Assembly (NCBI GenBank): GCA_014729015.1
Contig: WJKR01000068.1
Location: forward strand, 1-22,280
Origin: Candidatus Woesearchaeota archaeon
GTDB lineage: Archaea > Nanobdellota > Nanobdellia > Woesearchaeales > WJKR01
Reading direction: 5' to 3'
DNA: 22,280 nt
Shown here piece by piece: positions 5,640-12,360 of this stretch. The position numbers and the translations under genes are program-made. The notes under the pieces are model-generated. The model was not told the DNA's origin, searched no databases, and worked only from the letters and a program-made list of their open reading frames with translations. Positions within the stretch are counted from its first letter, which is position 1. Every line of letters starts with the position of its first letter.

Positions 5640-7337
5640 TCATTTCTTGAGCCCGACGCTCAATTCATCCAGCTGTTCCTCACCGACCTCGTTCGGCGAG
5701 TTCATCATCAGGTCTTCCGCATCCTTCGTTTTCGGGAACGCGATGACCTCCCGGATGTTGTCCGCACCCACCAAGAGCATGATGACGCGGTCGAAGCCGA
5801 ACGCGATGCCGCCGTGCGGCGGCGCGCCGTAGCTAAGAGCTCCGATGAGGAAGCCGAACTTATTCTGCTGCTCCTCTTTGGAGATGTTCAACGCGTCGAA
5901 CACCTCCGCCTGCAACTCGAAATCATGGATCCTGATGCTGCCGCCACCTAATTCCACGCCGTTCAGGGTGAGGTCATACGCCCGTGACCGCGCCTTGTGA
6001 GGCGCTTTCTTGAGGAGGTGCCGGTCTTCGAGGTTCGGACTGGTGAACGGGTGGTGCATGGGCACCCATCGTCCGTACTCCTTGCTCCATTCCATCAACG
6101 GGAACTCGGTCACCCAGAGGAAGTTCCACTGCTTCGTATCAATGAGTTCCAACGTCCTACCAAGGTGGAGTCGTAGTGCTCCTAGTGCTGGCGCTACTAT
6201 TCGTTCGATGTCTGCGATGAAGAATAAGTAATCGTTTTCTCTCATCCGGACTGGTGGTTCCTTCACGAATTTCGCCAATGATCCTTCCAGCCCTTCCTTG
6301 GTCTTCTTGAGGATGACTAATCCTTTTGCGCCGTATGTTCTGGCGATATCAGCGAACTCGTCTGCTTGTTTTCTGCTGAAGCCACCGTTTACTTGTAGGC
6401 ATCGGACGCACTCTGCTTTCTTGAAAATCTCAAATGAGGTTTTGTTCGCCCAGCTCGTCACGTCTTGAATTTGTAAGTCGAATCGTAGGTCTGGTTTGTC
6501 AGAACCGTACTTGAGCATGGCCTCTTTGTAAGGGAGCCGCTTGAACGGCGTGGGGATGTCGACGCCCAGCACCTTCTTCCAGACATGCTTGACCATGCCC
6601 TCCGTAGCCTCGTAGATGTCGTCCTCTTCGACGAAACTCATCTCCAAGTCAATCTGGGTGAATTCCGGCTGTCGGTCCGCCCTAAGGTCCTCGTCGCGGA
6701 AGCACTTGACGATCTGGACATACTTATCTAGACCAGCGACCTGGAAGAGTTGCTTGAAGATCTGCGGGCTCTGCGGCAACGCGTAGAACTTGCCCGGGTT
6801 GACCCGTGAAGGCACCAAATAATCCCTCGCTCCTTCCGGCGTGCTTTTACCAAGGATAGGTGTTTCTATCTCGATGAACCCTTCCTTGTCGAAATACTCG
6901 CGGACGGCGACCGCCGCCTTGCTCCGCAGCATCAATTTCTTCTGCATGTCCGCCCGCCGCAAGTCCAAGTAGCGGTATTTGAGCCGGGTTTCTTCCGTGG
7001 TATCAGGGTTGTCCAAGTCTAACGGCAAGGATTTGGCCTTGTTCAACAACACCAATTCTTTCCCTGCGACTTCGACCTCGCCCGTGGCCAGGTGCTTGTT
7101 CGGCTCTGGTTTCTTCAACACTTTGCCAGCGACTTGCAAGACATCTTCCTTATGATATTTACCCGCTTCGCTCGCAAGCCTATCCTTAAACGTTACCTGC
7201 GTGATGCCATAGCGATCGCGGAGGTCGATGAAGCACAGGTTGCCGTGGGTGCGGACCTTCTGCACCCAACCTGCCAACGTCACCGCCTTGCCAGCGTGCT
7301 TGGCGCGCAGCTCTCCACAAGTATGGGTTCGTAGCAT
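5640..7337 (-). CDS. aspS: Aspartyl-tRNA synthetase, bacterial type with GAD insertion
   Basis: The 565-residue enzyme charges tRNA-Asp. The N-terminal OB fold (about 1-105) begins MLRTHTCGEL like bacterial AspRS. The flexible-loop region KSTPEGARDYLVPSR (164-178) and LPQSPQIFKQ (188-197) follow. Motif 2 is FRDEDLRADRQPEFTQID (213-230). A GAD insertion of roughly 265-405 is diagnostic of the bacterial type, followed by HHPFTSP (428-434) and GGSIRIHD. Motif 3 is GIAFGFDRVIMLLVG (510-524). Archaeal AspRS lacks the insertion and is about 430 residues, so this gene is probably bacterial by descent. The ATG at 7337 is chosen because it starts the conserved N-terminus and lies about 28 bases from a TATA box. 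The frame extends 16 codons further but without support. His31 aligns with the residue linked to relaxed tRNA specificity in bacterial non-discriminating AspRS. Confidence 0.95.
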   Translation of the reverse strand: MLRTHTCGELRAKHAGKAVTLAGWVQKVRTHGNLCFIDLRDRYGITQVTFKDRLASEAGKYHKEDVLQVAGKVLKKPEPNKHLATGEVEVAGKELVLLNKAKSLPLDLDNPDTTEETRLKYRYLDLRRADMQKKLMLRSKAAVAVREYFDKEGFIEIETPILGKSTPEGARDYLVPSRVNPGKFYALPQSPQIFKQLFQVAGLDKYVQIVKCFRDEDLRADRQPEFTQIDLEMSFVEEDDIYEATEGMVKHVWKKVLGVDIPTPFKRLPYKEAMLKYGSDKPDLRFDLQIQDVTSWANKTSFEIFKKAECVRCLQVNGGFSRKQADEFADIARTYGAKGLVILKKTKEGLEGSLAKFVKEPPVRMRENDYLFFIADIERIVAPALGALRLHLGRTLELIDTKQWNFLWVTEFPLMEWSKEYGRWVPMHHPFTSPNLEDRHLLKKAPHKARSRAYDLTLNGVELGGGSIRIHDFELQAEVFDALNISKEEQQNKFGFLIGALSYGAPPHGGIAFGFDRVIMLLVGADNIREVIAFPKTKDAEDLMMNSPNEVGEEQLDELSVGLKK

Positions 7338-7360
7338 GATAGAAGAGAAGAGTACAAGGA

Positions 7361-7370
7361 TATTTTTATA
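7361..7370 (-). promoter_or_regulatory. TATA box of aspS
   Basis: The minus strand reads TATAAAAATA, centred about 28 bases before the ATG at 7337, which predicts a leaderless mRNA. Confidence 0.55.
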
Positions 7371-7381
7371 GGTTGCCCCTC

Positions 7382-8038
7382 TCACCGGAGGATTTCAGCC
7401 TTCATCCGCCGCTGCTCAAGCAAGCTCTTGAACTTCTCAGCATCACTAGCGCTGCCGACCACGACCCCATAATGCATCGGTACCGCGACTTGCGGCTTCA
7501 AAACTTCAGCCGCTTTCGCCGCTTCATCCGCCGTCATCACATAGGTCCCAGAAACCGGCAAGAAAGCAACGTCAATCTTCGGAAAAGAATTCATCTCAGG
7601 TATCACATCAGTATCCCCTGCAACATACACAGAAACACCAGCAAAATCAACAATAAACCCGACCCATTCGTTCTCCTTTGGATGGAACGGCTTGTTCGTA
7701 TTATAAGCGGGCACTGCGGTGACGTGCAACCCCTTGACGTCCAGCGTCTTCCCCGGCCGCACCAATGCCACCTCGGCCACGTCCATATTCACGAGCTTGC
7801 TCTGCGCGTCAGGAACCGTCACAATCACAGTATTTTTCTGGATGATCTTCTTGATGTCCTCGACGCTGCAATGATCGTAATGCGTGTGCGTGATGAACAA
7901 GACGTCAGCCTTGGGCAACGCGACCGTGTTGTCCAGCTGGTACGGGTCGAAGTACACGTACAGGCTCTCCGGCTTGGTCGTCCTGACACGGATGCTGTCA
8001 TGACCTAACAATTCCACTGAGAGATGCTGATAGTCCAT
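7382..8038 (-). CDS. UlaG-like metallo-beta-lactamase-fold hydrolase (UPF0173 type)
   Basis: The 218 residues form a complete single-domain metallo-hydrolase. HTHYDHC (about 50-56) is the HxHxDH metal motif. Later metal ligands lie in VYVAGDTDVIPEM, where the Asp is the bridging ligand, and in VPMHYG near the C-terminus. The domain starts with a beta strand containing GHDSIRV, typical of the UlaG/UPF0173 group. It is probably cytoplasmic. The substrate is unknown; relatives include lactonases, phosphodiesterases and uncharacterised proteins. The ATG at 8038 is preceded by GGTGAG 5 bases upstream, unlike its leaderless neighbours. It ends 45 bases before the aspS start on the same strand, but aspS has its own promoter. 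Confidence 0.9.
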   Translation of the reverse strand: MDYQHLSVELLGHDSIRVRTTKPESLYVYFDPYQLDNTVALPKADVLFITHTHYDHCSVEDIKKIIQKNTVIVTVPDAQSKLVNMDVAEVALVRPGKTLDVKGLHVTAVPAYNTNKPFHPKENEWVGFIVDFAGVSVYVAGDTDVIPEMNSFPKIDVAFLPVSGTYVMTADEAAKAAEVLKPQVAVPMHYGVVVGSASDAEKFKSLLEQRRMKAEILR

Positions 8039-8043
8039 GATGA

Positions 8044-8049
8044 CTCACC
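8044..8049 (-). promoter_or_regulatory. Shine-Dalgarno of the UlaG-like gene
   Basis: The minus strand reads GGTGAG, 5 bases before the ATG at 8038. A possible TATA element (GTACAAAAAG on the minus strand near 8070-8080) would allow a leader of about 12 bases. Confidence 0.45.
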
Positions 8050-8090
8050 CCAACAGAAAACACCGGTCCCTTTTTGTACTTTTCGTAACG

Positions 8091-8098
8091 TTTTTATG
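8091..8098 (+). promoter_or_regulatory. TATA box of the Nudix gene
   Basis: TTTTTATG is centred about 28 bases before the ATG at 8123. Confidence 0.45.
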
Positions 8099-8122
8099 CC
8101 ATAAGCGAAGAAACGTGTTGCG

Positions 8123-8629
8123 ATGGACGACGACTACGTGCAAACACTCCTCGCGAGGTTCAAAGATCTGCCGAGGTTTAGCGATGGCAGGATTGACTTC
8201 CACACGAGCAAAGAAGCGCCGGTGATCAACTGCTTCGTGATCCACAAAGAAGAGTTCTTGCTGCTGAAGCGCTCTGAGCAGGTAAGCTCGTACCCCGGCC
8301 ATTGGAATTTTATGAGCGGCTACCTCGACGCTCCCGTGTCGGTCGAGAGCAAGATTCTCGAGGAGTTGGAGGAAGAGCTCGGCTGCACGAAGGACGCGGT
8401 CGCGAGCATCGGGTTCGGCGAACCGTTCGACGTCGTCGATAACGATATCAACAGAACATGGATCGTGCACCCGGCGTTCGTCGAGCTCAGAGAAAGAATC
8501 ATTCCAAAACTCAACTGGGAGCACACCGACTACCAATGGGTCACGCCCGACCAATTCCCACAGTTCAAGAAGATAGAAGGGTTTGAGGAGACGTACGCCA
8601 CCATCAAGAAGCTATTGCCGCACCAATAA
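8123..8629 (+). CDS. Nudix-family protein
   Basis: The 168 residues carry a Nudix fold that normally hydrolyses nucleoside diphosphates linked to another group, using a divalent metal. CFVIHKEEFLLLKRSEQVSSYPGHWNFMSGYLD (split: CFVIHKEEFLLLKR, then SYPGHWNFMSGYLD) is the usual strand-loop lead-in. The Nudix helix is SKILEELEEELGC at about 74-86. Compared with the consensus GX5EX7REUXEEXGU, the EE pair and the Gly are present, but the usual Arg of REU is Glu (EELEEELG). Activity or metal geometry may therefore differ. A downstream DYQWVTPDQFPQF segment is typical of the family's substrate loop. The substrate is unknown. The start is supported by the TATA spacing. Its last 18 bases overlap the convergent translin-family gene. 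Confidence 0.85.
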   Translation: MDDDYVQTLLARFKDLPRFSDGRIDFHTSKEAPVINCFVIHKEEFLLLKRSEQVSSYPGHWNFMSGYLDAPVSVESKILEELEEELGCTKDAVASIGFGEPFDVVDNDINRTWIVHPAFVELRERIIPKLNWEHTDYQWVTPDQFPQFKKIEGFEETYATIKKLLPHQ

Positions 8630-9172
8630 CTCCTCAATCTTCTGCAAGTTCCACCTGATCGCGTCGGTCTTCTTGCGCAGCTCGCCGCCCCGGAAATCAA
8701 ATCCCAAGAAATGGCCGTACAAGGAATCAACAAAAGCCCTAATCCGCTTCACGTCAGCGACCTTCTTGTCGATGCTCAACGACACCGCGCGCCGCACCAG
8801 CTCGCCGGAAAGGTCGGCCAACGCCAACAAGTAGTCCTCGGTCTCCAAACCGACGTCTGACCGCAACAGCAACCGACCCTGCTTCAGGTACACGTAATAC
8901 GCGTAGCACTCGCACCATTCCTGCAACGCCGCTGTCACGGCGCCGAACTTCAGCTTAGGATTCCCTCGGTACGCGCTGATCAAGCCCTTCGCCATCGGCT
9001 CCGCCTGCTTGAACAATGCGGCAGCCTCCCCTAACAAGTCCCGATGCGTCTGGTACATGGCCCGCTTCGCCAACGAGTGCAGCTTCCGGGCGTCGCTGAG
9101 CAATGATTCTCGCTGCTCTTCCAGCCCACGAAGCTCTTGCTGCAATTCCTCGAACTGCTCCTCCACGGTCAT
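8612..9172 (-). CDS. Translin-family nucleic-acid-binding protein
   Basis: The 186 residues are almost entirely helical, as in translin/TRAX, which form octameric shells that bind single-stranded RNA or DNA; archaeal members with the TRAX acidic site can be nucleases. The pattern fits: an N-terminal helix with EEQFEELQQELRGLEEQRESL, EWCECYAYYVYLKQGRLL, EDYLLALADLSGELVRRAV and the C-terminal signature FDFRGGELRKKTDAIRWNL. Nuclease activity cannot be judged from this alone. An ATG at 9187 would add five residues, but the TATA box is only 12 bases from it. The ATG at 9172 (MTVEEQ) sits 27.5 bases away and is preferred. The gene is convergent with the Nudix gene and overlaps it by 18 bases. Confidence 0.8.
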   Translation of the reverse strand: MTVEEQFEELQQELRGLEEQRESLLSDARKLHSLAKRAMYQTHRDLLGEAAALFKQAEPMAKGLISAYRGNPKLKFGAVTAALQEWCECYAYYVYLKQGRLLLRSDVGLETEDYLLALADLSGELVRRAVSLSIDKKVADVKRIRAFVDSLYGHFLGFDFRGGELRKKTDAIRWNLQKIEELLVRQ

Positions 9173-9195
9173 AGAGGAGAAGAACATCGCCGCTC

Positions 9196-9203
9196 TTATA
9201 TAA
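9196..9203 (-). promoter_or_regulatory. TATA box of the translin-family gene
   Basis: TTATATAA is centred 27.5 bases before the ATG at 9172. It decides that start over the ATG at 9187. Confidence 0.55.
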
Positions 9204-9229
9204 CTTTGCCCTGCAAAAAAAACACAACT

Positions 9230-9237
9230 TTTAAATA
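9230..9237 (+). promoter_or_regulatory. TATA box of the three-gene membrane protein operon
   Basis: TTTAAATA, preceded by an A-rich stretch, is centred about 28 bases before the ATG at 9262. Confidence 0.6.
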
Positions 9238-9261
9238 CTCGTGACTGGGTGAAAAAAGCGT

Positions 9262-9849
9262 ATGGCTGGCGGGTTCATAGGCGCAATACAGTTCCTGGAG
9301 CACCTCGGCGTATTCGAGGTGGTGTTACCCTTCCTACTCGTCTTCACCCTCATCTACGCGTTCCTAGAGAAGACCAGGATATTCGGCACGGAGAAGTACT
9401 ACGCGTACGATGACAAGTACCGCGAGAAGGGCTACACCGGGTCCAGGAAGAACCTGAACGCCATGGCCTCCTTCGTCATCGCGTTCTTCGTCGTGGCCTC
9501 CTCCCAACTCGTCGCGGTCATCAACCAATCGCTGTCGCACATGGTACTCCTGCTCATCCTCGTGTTCTGCTTCATCCTCGTCGTCGGCTCGTTCCACAAG
9601 CAGACCGAGGAAGGATTCTTCCTGGAAGACCCCTGGAAGACCATCTTTATGGTCATCGCGTTCATCGCCATCGCGTTCATCTTCCTCAACGCCCTCGGAT
9701 GGCTCGAACCGGTCTGGAACTGGATCACCAAGGCGGGCACGAGCGAAGCGGTCGCTACCGTCGTCCTCATCGCGCTCATCGCAGGATTCATCGCCTGGAT
9801 CTCAAGGGATCCAAAAAAGAGCAGAGGACCAGCAAAAAGCGAAGATTAA
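9262..9849 (+). CDS. Five-helix membrane protein A (first of three tandem paralogues)
   Basis: The 195 residues have predicted helices near 17-35, 67-87, 92-110, 127-146 and 162-180, and a basic cytoplasmic-looking tail (SRDPKKSRGPAKSED). The N-terminal block LGVFEVVLPFLLVFTLIYAF followed by LEKTRIFG, then KNLNA opening helix 2, recurs in both following genes. These shared marks define an unnamed family. Between helix 1 and helix 2 it has a Tyr-rich hydrophilic insert (YYAYDDKYREKGYTG). It is the first gene of an operon with a TATA box and no obvious leader. The function is unknown. Its position next to a secretion ATPase and platform protein suggests a structural part of a membrane complex. 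Confidence 0.85.
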   Translation: MAGGFIGAIQFLEHLGVFEVVLPFLLVFTLIYAFLEKTRIFGTEKYYAYDDKYREKGYTGSRKNLNAMASFVIAFFVVASSQLVAVINQSLSHMVLLLILVFCFILVVGSFHKQTEEGFFLEDPWKTIFMVIAFIAIAFIFLNALGWLEPVWNWITKAGTSEAVATVVLIALIAGFIAWISRDPKKSRGPAKSED

Positions 9850-9893
9850 TATAAGAAAACAATAACAAAAAAAAGAAGCGCAGGTGATACCCC

Positions 9894-10547
9894 GTGGCAT
9901 ACTCCTACTTCGGCATGGCAATGCAACAACTTTACGAGATTGGCATACTGGACATCCTACTGCCGTTCATCCTCATCTTCACGGTCATATTCGCCATCAT
10001 GCAACGGACCAAGATTCTCGGCAAGGATGAAGAAGGCAAGCCGATGAAGAACTTCAACGTCGTCATCGCGCTCGTCATGTCACTCGCCGCGGTCATCCCG
10101 CACGTCTTGTGGGGTGAGATGAGCGGTTACGGCGTACGGTGCACCAGGCACCTCTCCAACGGCTTCCTCGACGTGGTCTGCGTCATCAACAACGCGTTGC
10201 CGAACGTCTCCCTGATCGTGGTCGCGGTCCTGATGTTCCTCATCATCATCGGCATCTGGGGTAAAGAAGTGGACATCGGCGGCACCACGCTGGGCGGCAT
10301 CGCCACCGTCCTGAGCATCATCGCAATCATCGTCATCTTCGCATTGGCCGCCGGATGGATGGGCACGCTCCCCCGATGGCTGTACTGGCTCCACGACCAG
10401 CAGACCCAAGCATTGGTCGTGGTCATCCTCGTCTTCGGGCTGATCATCAAGTTCATCGTCGGGCCGGGCGAGAACAAAGACGATAAGAAATCGAACGCCT
10501 TCAAGGATTTCTCCAACATCCTGAAGAGCACAGAAAGGGATAAGTGA
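9894..10547 (+). CDS. Five-helix membrane protein B (second tandem paralogue)
   Basis: The 217 residues have helices near 19-37, 54-72, 104-122, 131-154 and 171-189. IGILDILLPFILIFTVIFAI, QRTKILG and KNFNVVIAL correspond block by block to protein A. The link between helices 2 and 3 is enlarged (73-103) and contains two cysteines (Cys83, Cys96) that could form a disulfide if it faces outward. The tail is highly charged (GENKDDKKSNAFKDF...). The start is a GTG preceded by AGGTGAT about 5 bases upstream, as expected for an internal operon gene. An ATG at 9915 would remove the conserved beginning of the protein only partly and remains possible. Confidence 0.85.
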   Translation: MAYSYFGMAMQQLYEIGILDILLPFILIFTVIFAIMQRTKILGKDEEGKPMKNFNVVIALVMSLAAVIPHVLWGEMSGYGVRCTRHLSNGFLDVVCVINNALPNVSLIVVAVLMFLIIIGIWGKEVDIGGTTLGGIATVLSIIAIIVIFALAAGWMGTLPRWLYWLHDQQTQALVVVILVFGLIIKFIVGPGENKDDKKSNAFKDFSNILKSTERDK

Positions 10548-10556
10548 GGCCACTTC

Positions 10557-11177
10557 ATGGCGACGTTCCTAGACATAGGGTTTTTAGGGGAATTCAGCAT
10601 CATCTTCACCTTCCTCCTAGTCTGGGTGCTCGTCTACGCGCTGCTGAGCATGACCAAGCAGCTCGGGGACAAGAAGAACCTGAACGCCCTAATAGCGTTA
10701 GCCGTCGCAGTCATCGTCATCGCTTCTCCGACGATGCTGCGGCTCGTGAACACCATGGTACCCTGGTTCCTCATCATGGTCTTGTTGCTATTCTTCATCC
10801 TCTTCGGCATAAAGATGTTCACCGGCGACAAGGACTTGTCAGGCGCCGTCTTCAAGGACAAAAAAGTGTACACCTGGATCATCGTGCTCATGGTCGTCGT
10901 GCTCATCTTCAGCCTGGGCAACGCGTTCGGCAGCCAAACATTAGAGCGAGGCGGGTGGGACGGCACCGGTCCTCCGCCCAGCGGGGGCGACTCACTGGAA
11001 GGCACGGACGCGTTCATCGAGGAGACAGGAGTGGGCAACGCGAACGTCAGCGGCAGCCAGGTCGCGACCAATGATTTCAGCACGAACCTCATCCACACCT
11101 TGTTCAACCCGAAAGTGCTCGGACTGATGCTCGTCATGCTCGTCGCCATGTTCGCGATGTTCTTCATCTCAGACTAA
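10557..11177 (+). CDS. Five-helix membrane protein C (third tandem paralogue)
   Basis: The 206 residues have helices near 12-32, 43-62, 66-86, 104-123 and 185-203. LGEFSIIFTFLLVWVLVYAL, then SMTKQLG and KKNLNALIAL, match proteins A and B, though the conserved Pro of helix 1 is Thr. It differs by a long hydrophilic loop of about 60 residues before the last helix (124-184), rich in Gly, Ser, Thr and Asn, with a possible N-glycosylation sequon (NVS). It ends right after the last helix without a charged tail. It starts 9 bases after the stop of protein B, behind a GTGAGG Shine-Dalgarno-like sequence. Confidence 0.85.
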   Translation: MATFLDIGFLGEFSIIFTFLLVWVLVYALLSMTKQLGDKKNLNALIALAVAVIVIASPTMLRLVNTMVPWFLIMVLLLFFILFGIKMFTGDKDLSGAVFKDKKVYTWIIVLMVVVLIFSLGNAFGSQTLERGGWDGTGPPPSGGDSLEGTDAFIEETGVGNANVSGSQVATNDFSTNLIHTLFNPKVLGLMLVMLVAMFAMFFISD

Positions 11178-11188
11178 AGAAAAAGATA

Positions 11189-11818
11189 TTACTGTTGCGG
11201 CCCTTCGTCATGATGCTCTTCTTCAGGCTTCTCCCCTTTCATCTCCTTCGCAATCTTGCTCAGCTCAGCGACATTCTCGGTGAACACCGGCAACACTTTA
11301 GAAAAAACCTTCTCCATGGCCTTGACCTCGGCGCCGACATCAAGAATGTTCTTGTCATACTCACCAATCTTCGCGATCAACGCCTTGTGCAGCTTGTCAA
11401 ACTGGTCTTTCAAGTCCTTGAACTGCTGCTCGATGCCGACGATGGTGTTCTGCGCCTGGTTCTTCCACTCGATGATCGTCGTGATGTCCTTGACCAGCTC
11501 GTTCCACTTCTCGTCGATGATCGCCTCCACTGTCTCCTCGACGGGATGAGTAGCGTATCCCGGACCGGGTTTCGGCGGATCTCCCTGTCCTTGCGGTGAC
11601 GGCGCGCCCTGCGCCGGTTGCTGGGGAGGAAAAGGGTTTTGTTGGTCCATGGTCATCATGCCCGGGCTCGACGGCTGGATGGTCGCCTGGTTCATGGCAT
11701 CGAAGACCTGTGTCGCGGAATAGCCGTCCCGTTGCAACGCCTGGATGATCTGATTGTTGTCCATGCCCTGCCCGCGCATCGCCTTGACTTGCTCGAGCGG
11801 GAGGCCTGACGGTGCCAT
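11189..11818 (-). CDS. Coiled-coil protein with N-terminal UBA-like helical domain
   Basis: The 209 residues fall into three parts. The first is an N-terminal three-helix module (about 5-45), QVKAMRGQGMDNNQIIQALQ and RDGYSATQVFDAMNQA. Its pattern (MDxNxI, LxRxGxSAxxVxxAM) is repeated in the membrane protein at 21088-21597. The second is a Pro/Gln/Gly-rich linker (about 50-90). The third is a long helical, probably coiled-coil region (95-195) ending in an acidic His-containing tail (EEEHHDEGPQQ). No membrane helix is seen, so it is likely cytoplasmic. It starts 2 bases after the stop of the next coiled-coil gene and is surely co-transcribed with it. The pair is divergent from the secretion ATPase, which suggests an accessory cytoplasmic part of the same machine; this is inferred. 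Confidence 0.8.
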   Translation of the reverse strand: MAPSGLPLEQVKAMRGQGMDNNQIIQALQRDGYSATQVFDAMNQATIQPSSPGMMTMDQQNPFPPQQPAQGAPSPQGQGDPPKPGPGYATHPVEETVEAIIDEKWNELVKDITTIIEWKNQAQNTIVGIEQQFKDLKDQFDKLHKALIAKIGEYDKNILDVGAEVKAMEKVFSKVLPVFTENVAELSKIAKEMKGEKPEEEHHDEGPQQ

Positions 11819-11820
11819 GT

Positions 11821-12285
11821 CTATGCTCCCCCTCCCTCTTCTTCTTTATAAAACTTTCGTGGATTGCCCACGGCTTCCTGAATCAGCTTCTGCGCCTGCT
11901 TCCTCGTCAAGAAGCTGAGCGGCTGCCACAAGTCAAGGTAGCGCTCCAACGCCTTGAGGTCATGGCTGGTCGCGGCGTCCGCCAACTCGCCGCTCATCGT
12001 GCCCACCTGCTCCTTGACGTCATGCAACCCCCGCTTGAGCTCTACGACGGTGTCGTTCAGCTTGCGGAGCTGCTTGGACAAGTTCTGATGGTTCTCAATC
12101 ATGTTCTGGCTCGTCGTCTGATGCTCCCGTCGCAGGTTGGCATAACGCTCCTCCAAGAGCCTCAGCCTGCTCAGCAAGTCGGACACCTGCCGGGACAGCG
12201 AGAGGAACTGGGGGTCAGGCTGCTTCTGGTGGTGCTGCTGCGGTTGGTGGGGCGGCACTGCGCCCTGAGGTTGTTCGTCGGCCAT
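11821..12285 (-). CDS. Small coiled-coil protein
   Basis: The 154 residues start with a Gln/Pro/His-rich disordered segment (about 1-24). Heptad-like helices from about 28 to 110 include SRQVSDLLSRLRLLEERYAN and LSKQLRKLNDTVVELKRGL. A C-terminal helical piece with LWQPLSFLTRKQAQKLIQEA ends in an acidic tail. No enzyme motif or membrane helix is present. It is the first gene of a two-gene unit with the coiled-coil/UBA-like gene. The ATG is 27.5 bases from a TATA-like box that may also serve the divergent ATPase gene. The function is unknown; a scaffold or adaptor for the neighbouring secretion apparatus is a guess from position. Confidence 0.75.
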   Translation of the reverse strand: MADEQPQGAVPPHQPQQHHQKQPDPQFLSLSRQVSDLLSRLRLLEERYANLRREHQTTSQNMIENHQNLSKQLRKLNDTVVELKRGLHDVKEQVGTMSGELADAATSHDLKALERYLDLWQPLSFLTRKQAQKLIQEAVGNPRKFYKEEEGGGA

Positions 12286-12308
12286 GGCGGTTTCCCGAAG
12301 AGCAAAGC

Positions 12309-12316
12309 TTTAAATA
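12309..12316. promoter_or_regulatory. TATA-like element between the coiled-coil pair and the secretion ATPase
   Basis: TTTAAATA has the palindromic core TTTAAA. It is 27.5 bases from the ATG at 12285 on the minus strand. On the plus strand it is about 48 bases from the ATPase ATG at 12361, which would give that mRNA a leader of about 22 bases. No better plus-strand box is visible. Confidence 0.5.
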
Positions 12317-12360
12317 ACAGCGAGGATGAGGGTGTACAGACGAGCGAGCATAAAAAAGTT

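Noticed and set aside
11812..12360. Upstream extension of the ATPase frame (about 183 extra codons)
   Set aside because: It is antisense to the coiled-coil gene, shows no ATPase-family similarity, and the promoter region at 12309-12316 lies inside it.
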